DNA from: a virus
Length of the DNA stretch: 44,765 bases
Direction: 5' to 3' (one strand)
IMG/VR virus record: IMGVR_UViG_3300027754_000171
Location: 1 to 44,765 of that record
In this document: positions 16,330 to 24,400 of the stretch, piece by piece
How positions within the stretch are numbered: the first letter of the stretch is position 1
Layout: every line of letters begins with the position of its first letter
Program-made: the position numbers and the translations under genes
Notes under the pieces: model-generated
Databases searched by the model: none
What the model was told of the DNA's origin: nothing
What the model saw: the letters and a program-made list of their open reading frames with translations, nothing else

Positions 16330-16839
16330 ATGGCAAACTATAAACTAGATGCAATGTTTGAAATAAGAAAATTTTTATGGAACAAGATCCAGGCGGCTGG
16401 AATCTTTGACACAGAAGACTATTATAGTGATAGTTTAAATGAGGTTGTAGTTCCAATATTGCCAGTCCAACAAGTCCCAGAGATGAATCAATTTTTGAGC
16501 GGCAAGAAGCATATGATTTATGACAAGATAGGAATTTCCTATGAAAACAATTGGATGATATGTTGCGAACAGATATTATTTACAATATATTCAACAGACT
16601 TGATAGATATAGTTGAAATAAGAAACTTTATGACTGATGAATTTAGAAGGATGGACGACTCAGCTAGGGATATAAACGATTGGGCGGGCCTCTCAGACAA
16701 GTTTAAATTCCACAGTATCATAGTTGCCGATATCTCCCCCACCAAGCCCTCAGAGGACCTGGAAGGGTTTTATGCAAGCGACCTGGTCCTAGAAATAAAA
16801 TATTCAAGGATAACTAACAACAACGGCAAATTTGCCTGA
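16330..16839 (+). CDS. Probable tail terminator
   Basis: I take ATG 16330, one base after the previous stop; a TTG at 16315 is possible but would overlap. The product is 169 residues: an N-terminal helix (AMFEIRKFLWNKIQAAGIF), strands around IGISYENNWMICCEQILFTIYSTD, and a helix IVEIRNFMTDEFRRMDD. This alpha-beta pattern and its place just before the major tail gene suggest the ring that caps the tail tube. Context carries most of the call. Confidence 0.55.
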   Translation: MANYKLDAMFEIRKFLWNKIQAAGIFDTEDYYSDSLNEVVVPILPVQQVPEMNQFLSGKKHMIYDKIGISYENNWMICCEQILFTIYSTDLIDIVEIRNFMTDEFRRMDDSARDINDWAGLSDKFKFHSIIVADISPTKPSEDLEGFYASDLVLEIKYSRITNNNGKFA

Positions 16840-16840
16840 T

Positions 16841-16869
16841 TTGCTTTAGGCGACTAAATACTCTAAAAT
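16841..16869 (+). promoter_or_regulatory. Promoter of the major tail gene
   Basis: TTGCTT (16841-16846), a 17-nt spacer and TAAAAT (16864-16869) precede an approximately 75-nt leader. The leader ends in AGGAGG (16939-16944), the best Shine-Dalgarno in the window, 7 nt before ATG 16952. This fits a strongly expressed gene. Confidence 0.7.
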
Positions 16870-16951
16870 TAGACTAGAGGAAAGGGCCTAGCCAGCCAAG
16901 ATTTAATGATTTACAATAATATATATATTTTTTTAAACAGGAGGAAAACAA

Positions 16952-17683
16952 ATGGCACAAAACATAGGAAATGCTAAAAACATTCTTGTTGGTGCATCAC
17001 CGCTATTCTTGTCTGTTGATGACTCAACAGTTGTAGGATACGATGACAGCATGGAAGCAGGACAACCAAACGCAGGTACAGCAGCAGTAGGTAGCGTAAA
17101 GCCATCTACACTTGTACCAGCTTTTGCATCTTCAGCATCATACAGAGATACACTTAATGCAGGAACAATAGCAGATGGTGGTGCAACCGCAGCAGCATAT
17201 CGCAACGTAGGTTACACAAATAATGGTCTTCAGATTACTTATAACCCAACATATGACTCAGTTACAGTAGATCAGCTTCTAGATACAGCTAAGCTATTTA
17301 AGTCAGCAATGGAAGTTATGATTGCAACAGAAATGGCAGAAGGTACACTTGAGAATATTCTCATTGTATTCGGCCAGGGCAAAGGCACATTGCAAGATGG
17401 TGCTACAGTTGATGAATTAGGTCTTGAGGCAGGTGCACTTGGTGCAGCTCCAACAGAACGTCAGCTTATTGCGGTTGGACAAGCTCCAACAGTAGCAGGC
17501 CCACATACAGAACGTGTATATTATGCACGTCGTGTTCTTTCTGTACAACAGTCACAGTTCTCTTTGGCTCGTACAGCAGCAACAACATTCCCAGTAACAT
17601 TCCGTCTTCTACCATCAGGTCTATCTGCTCACGCAGGTTCAGAATATGGTAAGATAATTGACCGTTCTTGGACACCAGCTTAA
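16952..17683 (+). CDS. Major tail (tube) protein
   Basis: This 243-residue protein has its own promoter, strong Shine-Dalgarno, CGN-rich arginine codons and a terminator, all signs of very high expression. The sequence has an Ala/Gly/Thr-rich N-terminal third, then GLQITYNPTYDSVTVDQLLDTAKLFKSAM and a late LSVQQSQFSLARTAATTFPVTFRLLPSG. This is compatible with a siphovirus tube protein, and it lies immediately before the frameshifting chaperone genes. It polymerises around the tape measure. Confidence 0.88.
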   Translation: MAQNIGNAKNILVGASPLFLSVDDSTVVGYDDSMEAGQPNAGTAAVGSVKPSTLVPAFASSASYRDTLNAGTIADGGATAAAYRNVGYTNNGLQITYNPTYDSVTVDQLLDTAKLFKSAMEVMIATEMAEGTLENILIVFGQGKGTLQDGATVDELGLEAGALGAAPTERQLIAVGQAPTVAGPHTERVYYARRVLSVQQSQFSLARTAATTFPVTFRLLPSGLSAHAGSEYGKIIDRSWTPA

Positions 17684-17695
17684 TTATTAATTAAG
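17679..17695. repeat. AT-rich palindrome over major-tail stop
   Basis: CTTAATTA-T-TAATTAAG overlaps the TAA stop of the major tail gene. It mirrors the palindrome over the capsid stop at 13639-13656. Confidence 0.65.
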
Positions 17696-17702
17696 TAATA
17701 GT

Positions 17703-17731
17703 AATAAAGCCCCCTTTTAGGGGGCTTTATT
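17703..17731. terminator. Terminator after major tail gene
   Basis: AATAAAGCCCCC and GGGGGCTTTATT form a perfect 12-bp stem around a 5-nt loop (TTTTA). The T tract after it is short. The symmetrical A and T flanks could stop transcription in both directions. Confidence 0.85.
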
Positions 17732-17732
17732 C

Positions 17733-17761
17733 TTGTAATGGTAACCCCCATATGTTATAAT
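17733..17761 (+). promoter_or_regulatory. Promoter for tail chaperone and tape measure operon
   Basis: TTGTAA (17733-17738), 17 nt, then TATAAT (17756-17761) with the TGT extension. AAAGGAGG lies at 17774-17781, before the TTG start at 17790. The promoter sits directly after the terminator of the major tail gene. Confidence 0.7.
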
Positions 17762-17789
17762 AATTATAATCCTAAAGGAGGATATTAAA

Positions 17790-18122
17790 TTGGCTACAAA
17801 AATCTACGATGTAGAAGAAATTCAGTTACAGAATGGCGATAAAGTTTTACTTAAGCCGCTTTCTATTAAGCAACTTAGAAAGTTTATGGTAGTGGTACAG
17901 AAAACGCAAGACGTAACAGAAGAAGATCAAACACTAAGTGTATTGGTAGAGGCATGTGCGATTGCACTTGAAACACAGCTACCAGAGTTAACAAAAAACC
18001 TAGATGCATTTGAAGATGCGCTAGACGTTCCAACAATCAATCGCATCATGGAAGTGTGCGGAGGAATTAAGATGGACGACCCAAACCTCATAGCGGCAGC
18101 GGTACTGGCTGGTCAGAACTAG
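17790..18122 (+). CDS. Tail assembly chaperone, short form (G-like)
   Basis: This 110-residue protein uses TTG as start, supported by a strong AAAGGAGG Shine-Dalgarno. It contains VEEIQLQNGDKVLLKPLSIKQLRKF followed by helices, as in lambda G-like and actinophage chaperones. It ends at the TAG 18120-18122. The upstream tube protein and downstream tape measure give the context. It is proposed to coat the hydrophobic tape measure before tube assembly. Confidence 0.85.
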   Translation: MATKIYDVEEIQLQNGDKVLLKPLSIKQLRKFMVVVQKTQDVTEEDQTLSVLVEACAIALETQLPELTKNLDAFEDALDVPTINRIMEVCGGIKMDDPNLIAAAVLAGQN

Positions 18123-18448
18123 ATTTAGCCGCTCTAGAGGGTGAAGTATTTCTTTTAGGACATTGGAAGAATTACGAAGAGTTAGAAGCAAATTTATCAA
18201 TGCCAGAACTTATCATTACATTGAAATCAATGCATGATAAAGAACATAACCAGAGAAAGTTTACCGCTTCGTTAAAGGGTGTAAACCTAGATGAAGAAGT
18301 AGAAAGTGCAGGTCCATCCTTTGAAGATGTTAAACGAAGGGCCCTTGGGATCAATTCATCAGCAGATGATGTTGTTGGTTTGCAAGGACAATTCGCAGCA
18401 GACGCTGGATTCGGAGTAGGAATGGGACTAGGGTACTCTAAGGAGTAA
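17790..18448 (+). CDS. Tail assembly chaperone, -1 frameshift form (GT-like)
   Basis: The -1 frame opens at 18071 and runs to the TAA at 18446-18448. Slippage at CCCAAAC joins 17790-18086 to 18086-18448 and gives a product of about 219 residues. The second part reads SGSGTGWSELDLAALEGE, then EELEANLSMPELIITLKSMHDKEHNQRKF, typical of T-like extensions. The frame also contains an ATG at 18200, but it has no good start context, so a separate gene is unlikely. The ratio of short to long forms usually matters for tail assembly. Confidence 0.86.
18080..18086 (+). promoter_or_regulatory. -1 ribosomal frameshift slippery site CCCAAAC
   Basis: The heptamer is in register as C-CCA-AAC in the chaperone frame, the canonical X-XXY-YYZ form. 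Both tRNAs can re-pair with CCC and AAA after a one-base backward slip. It lies within the 50-nt window where both frames are open. Confidence 0.85.
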
Positions 18449-18457
18449 TTGTAATAA

Positions 18458-21400
18458 ATGGCTGATGAACAAATTGTAACCAGTATAGTCGCCAAAGCCG
18501 ACTTATCAAGTCTTGTGTCTGAAGTACACAGGGCCACGGCAAGTCTACAGCAATTACAAAGAGAACTTCTTTCATCTAACAAATCAATTGCTGCTGCTAC
18601 AAAAGTATCTAATAATTTATTTTCAGATAACTTAGTAAAAAGCGGATTATTCTCATCACACTTTGTTAACTTAGCATCCGATGTAGAAAAATTTGGCAAG
18701 AACTTAGACTCGGGAAGATTAAAACTTAAAGAGTTTTCTTCTGTATTTCAGACACACGCAAGAACATCTGGTGGATTAATAAGAGAGCTTGCTAAAGAGC
18801 AAGTAATGCTTCAAAACGCAATCCTGCAACCCCTAGGCCGAAATGCTCAGGGGCTAATGCAGTTTAATGTTGCTGTGCCAAGAGGATTAGATTTAGTAAA
18901 AAATAAAGCCGCATTAGCCAGAATGGAACTTCAGATAATGAATAAAACATTGTCTGAAGGATCAACAGCAATGGTAAATTGGGGTAAAAATACACAATGG
19001 GCTGGTAGGCAGCTTACTGTTGGATTAACAGTACCACTTGCAATGTTTGGCGCTGCAGCGGCTAAAGCATTCAGAGAAGCGGACTCTGAACTGGTAAGAT
19101 TAACAAAGGTTTACGGAGATATTGCGGGATCTTCTGCACAAGATTTATCTAAAATTAGAAAAGAAGTTATTGATACTTCTAAAGAGCTATCAAAAGCTAT
19201 GGGTGTTAATTTTAAAGATACAATCTCATTAGCAGCAGATATTGCAGCAACTGGTAAGCAAGGAAATGATTTGCTTGTCTCAGTAAAAGAAACTACCAGA
19301 CTTGCAGTACTTGGTGAAATTGATAGACAAGATGCAATGAAAGCAACATTATCACTTCAAACAGCATTTAAATTAAATACAGATGAACTATCAAAATCTA
19401 TTGATTTTTTGAACGCAGTTGAAAACCAAACTTCTACAACACTACAAGATCTTGTAGAAGCTATTCCAAAGGCTGGACCAATTATACAAGGCCTAGGTGG
19501 AGACGTAAAAGATCTTGCCTTATATCTAACAGCAATGAGAGAAGGTGGAATTAATGCATCAGAAGGCGCTAACGCATTAAAGTCAGGACTTGCATCTCTT
19601 ATTAACCCAACAAAAGTTGCAACAGATAGATTTAAAGGTTTTGGAATTGACCTTATGGGTATAGTTCAGAACAATGCAGGAGATGTAACAGCAACACTTT
19701 TATCACTACAAAAAGCTTTAGAAAAACTTAATCCGCTTCAAAAGCAGCAAGCTTTAGAGCAGCTATTTGGCAAGTTCCAGTTTGCTAGAATGAACGCTCT
19801 ATTTTCAAATTTAGGTAAGCAGGGCTCACAAACACTACAGGTTATGGATTTAATGAAAGCATCATCACAAGATTTAGCTAATGTGGCAGGTCGAGAATTA
19901 GCACAAGTTACAGAATCTGCATCTGGAAAATATAAACGAGCAATAGAAGGACTCAAGGCCGATATGGCTCAAGTCGGAGAGCAATTCTTAAAAATTGGCA
20001 CAATTGTAATTGGTGTAATTGATAAGGTTATTAATTTCTTTAATATGCTACCTAAGCCATTAAAGCAAGCCTTAACATTTTTAGGGGGATTAACAGCAGT
20101 AGCTGGTCCGTTAATTATGTTAACTGGTGTGCTTGCCAACTTCTTTGGATACATTATCAAGGGAGTAGTAAACCTAAGAGCATTTTTCAAGGGGGCATCT
20201 GGCTGGAAGATGTTGACTCCAGAAATAATAGCTGCAGAAAAAGCTGCAAAACTAGTTGAAAAATCGTTCTACTCAGATGCAGCTGCAGCACAAGTTTTAG
20301 ATGTAGCACTGAAAAAATTAATTTCAGACTATGCAAATTTAAATACACAAATGTTAAAGGGAGCAGTTCCAGTAAATCCTAGTGTAGCCACAGTGCAGGG
20401 AAGCGCAATAATGTCTGGCTCAGCTTCAATAAGAAGAGAAGTAGATCCAACAAACAGATTATCTGGGGATGAAAATACAAGAGCTATGGCTCACATTCTT
20501 CCAAGGGATCCACAAAGACCAGCATCATTGATGGGAGTTGTTCCAGCAGCAATACCAGTTAATAGAGGAATTCAAAGAGCTCCGCAAGTATATATGGATC
20601 AAAGACTTCCAGATTACGAAGGGCTCACATCCGTAAAGGGTATCTCAACAGGAATAGTTTCTGGAGAAGCTGCAAGATTCCACGCATTAATGGCCACGCT
20701 AGGAATGCAAACAAAAGCAGAAGTTGAGTCACTAAAAAAGACTATTGCTTTGGGTGGAACAGTAAGCTCAGAACTGCTTGGAACTTTTGATGACATTCTT
20801 CCAATTACATCAATGTTTACTGATAAAGCAGCAGCTGGCTCAGCCGCCATAGTTGCTGAATTAAAAGCTGGAAAAATGACTGTAGACCAAGCAAAAGCTA
20901 GAATCACGGCGCTTAATGCAGAAATTGAAACAATGATGGGATCAGCGCTAACATCATTTGCTGGCAGCAGAGGAAGAACACTTAACCTAAATAGAGCACC
21001 ATTAATGAATCAACCAGTTGTTGATGTTAATGGACAATTTACCCTTAGAGATTTATACAAGAAGCAATCAAACCGTGCAGTAATGGAAGAGTTCGGGCGA
21101 CTACGTGGAGTAAGAACATTTGGTGCACCATATTCAATAGAAACAACAAGACTACCAAGATTTTATGAGGGTGGTCGTATTGAAGGCTTTGATGCAAATA
21201 AAACAACAGTAAGCGGATCAACATCAATTAATTATGATGACAGATTGGGAAATGTTCCAGTTGGAGGGTATGTTTTAAACCAGCAAGCCTCAATGGACCC
21301 AGCAAATGCTGACCTTGTTGCGATGGCCCCAGAAACATACTTGAATAGTGGCGGAGAGATAACTGCCAACTTGACTCCAGGAGAAACAGTATTTGGGCCA

Positions 21401-24400
21401 AAGATTGCAAAAGATCCTGAACTTTATGCCGCAGTAGATGCTGCAAATAATGGATATAGTTTTGGCGGGCAGATTAAAAGAGGATTAAAGTCGTACGGAA
21501 GACAAAACCCACGATCTCGTTACAATGCAGATGGCACTCCCAGATTTGAAAGAAGTCATGTAGCAATGGGTTCAGCATCTGATATAAGAGACGTCAGATC
21601 TCAAAGTGGTTATACAGACTCTCTTGGTAACTTTGTTAATTATAAGAACACTGTAAGCGTAGGCAAGGGAATTCCAATTTGGATGACGGCAGATGCTAAT
21701 CAAGAAACACGTTCAACTGGCAGAGGAATGACTGGTCCTCAATTAGCAAACGAATTTCAAAAAGCAATAAGAGCGGGACGACACCCCTTTGAGCCATGGA
21801 TGACCGCATCCGATAACCTTGGGGGCGATCCAAGGAATCAAGATAAATTTAATAAAGTCTTCAAGGAAATGATAAGTAAGCTTGAAAAAGACGGTAGAGT
21901 ATTTGGCGGAAATAATGGAGACTTAACTTTTGAACAATGGTTTCAAAAAGAAATACTGCCTTCTAGGTCATTTAGCTCAATAAGAGTCGGATCAAAATCA
22001 TTTAAATCATTATTTAATTCCGTACTTCAACCTTACGGACCAAGGGGCGAGAAAACAAATGTTGCTTTACGAACATTAATTAAAGGTGCATCGGGCTTAA
22101 CTTCAATTGAAAAATCCAAACTTTCTTCTGTGGCAAAAGGTCTACTTGGGACATATAGCGGAAAATCTTTTAACACTAGTAGACAAGCTCTTGCTAAACT
22201 TATGGCAAAAATGTTCCTTAAGAGAAACAAGGGCGGCGGAATCCCAAGCCTCAACGGGGGAGCCGATCTTTCAACAATAGGTAACTATGATGATTCTTCA
22301 GGAATATGGCATCGTAACGTGGGCGGCTTTTCTCCAGGAGGATCAATATCTGCAAATAGATCTTCATACGGACTCTCTCCAAGATTAGAAGCTTTTAGAG
22401 TAGCTCAGCAGGCCAGGTATGCTGCAGAACATGAAAAAAACATGGCCAGGTACCCCTGGATTAGAGAAAAAATTCAGGCATACGACACAAGCATCCTCAA
22501 TGGTGGGATCATGGATAAAATTTCAGCCAGGGTATCTTCAAGCAGATTTAAAAGAATTAAGCCAACTAATTTTGGAACACTTGAAACCAAATCAACAGGA
22601 CATAGCTTTCCAGTAGAAGGAATAGGCGGAGTTTGGCTAAAGCCAGATGGGTCTAGATCATTTGTTAAGCCACAGCTAAACGAAAGATCAGCTATTGCAT
22701 CACTCAGGGCTACGGAAATAGCACGACGTGCAAACGGATTAAATACAGCCAAGCACACAATTAGAACAATGATTGATCCAACAGATCCCGCAGGTAAGAG
22801 AAAAGTAATAGTTCTTGAATCTCCATACGATGCTAGGCTTGCAAAGGGTGGAAGAAGCTTTACACAAAAACAATACATAAGGCAATTAGTTGCATCATTA
22901 ATCCGTAATGATAAAGATCTTTCTTCAAGCAATGTATTTGGCAATAACATGGCAGATGAAGGCGCAGGCGGCGTATTTGGAAGAGCTTCAGGACAAAGAG
23001 AGTATAACTTTAATCTTCCTTCAATGGCGCAGCAAGCAACAGTTAACCTACTTGGAGTAAAGGGTGGAGCACGAAAAGATTTTGCAATGGCTACATCAGA
23101 TATTGCAAGAAAGATGACTCCAGATCAATATCATCATTTAATGATAGAGGAAATAAATAGGGTATTGCCTAAGCTTAAGCATGTTATAAAATCATTTAAA
23201 TTAACAAAAGTTGAGGCAGCCCTTTATCAAAAAATGGTTAAGCGCTTAGAGGCTGGTAGATCGGTTGACTGGAGAAAGTATCATGATATGCACTCCAAGG
23301 TTCCTGGTTTTAACTATGGTGGCCCAATCACTAGCGGTAAGCGTTCATACGGTAAAAAGGGTAATCCAGCTGCAAGAGCAGAACAAGTAAGAGCAAAAGC
23401 AGAAAGAGCTGCCTCGTATAGAGGCTCATCGGAATCATCATACACCTCATCTGGCAATTCACAAATGGGTGTTTCTCGCACACCATATGTCGGTGGCGCA
23501 GGTGTGTCTGGAAATGCGTATAGTGGAGGATTTACACCATCTGCACAAAGTACTATTAATACATTAAGACTTGCAAGATTTCCTCAAATGAATATGCCAA
23601 CAATGCCAATGAATATAGCTGGTGTTGGAAATACGGCAGCAATGTCAGCAGCGTTTAAAGACATGTCTATTTCTATTTCGCATGGCGCAAAATTATTAAA
23701 ACAAACCCTATCTGTTTCAGGAAATTATATTGGAACAGCATACTCTGATGCTGGAAAGTCTATGAGTAACGCTGCAAAAAAAGCAGCGTCCATGGCCGCA
23801 TCTGCCGCAAGACAAGCAGAAATTCAAGCCAAGATGGGAAGATCTTTATTAAGAAATGAAGCATATCAACAACATAGAGAAGCTGGGACACTTAACACGC
23901 AGTACAAACCTAACGCAATTACTGGGCCTATAGGGTTAACCCCTTGGATGTCAAGTCAAGTAGAAGGCGTAGGTACTGTAGAAAGCAGAAAGAGCGGATA
24001 TCTGGGATTTAGAAAAACACAATATCAAGTAGACGGACAAGCAATAACAAGACAACAGGCTGTACAAAAGGGTCTAGTTGCTCCACGAGGAACTATGAGT
24101 GGTGGAGCAGGAATGGGCACTATGATGGGCGGCCAAATGGCTGGAATGGCGCTCATGCAACAAAATCAAAATCTTGGTATGGGAGTAATGATTGGTTCAA
24201 GCATACTTCCTATGATGGGTCCTAAACTTGCAAGTGGTGCAAAAGCATTGGCTACTGGAGTAAAAGGAGCAGCAACTGCACTTAAGGGTGGAACTCTTAC
24301 AGCAAAAACATTTGTTAACATATTAACTAAATTTAAATTTGCAGGCCCAATAGGAGCAATTATAACTTTAGGGTCAGCCATATACGCTCTTAAAAAGCAT

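Noticed and set aside
18200-18448. Separate gene after the tail chaperone
   Set aside because: It is in the -1 frame of the chaperone, joined by a canonical slippery site, and the frame is open well before its ATG.
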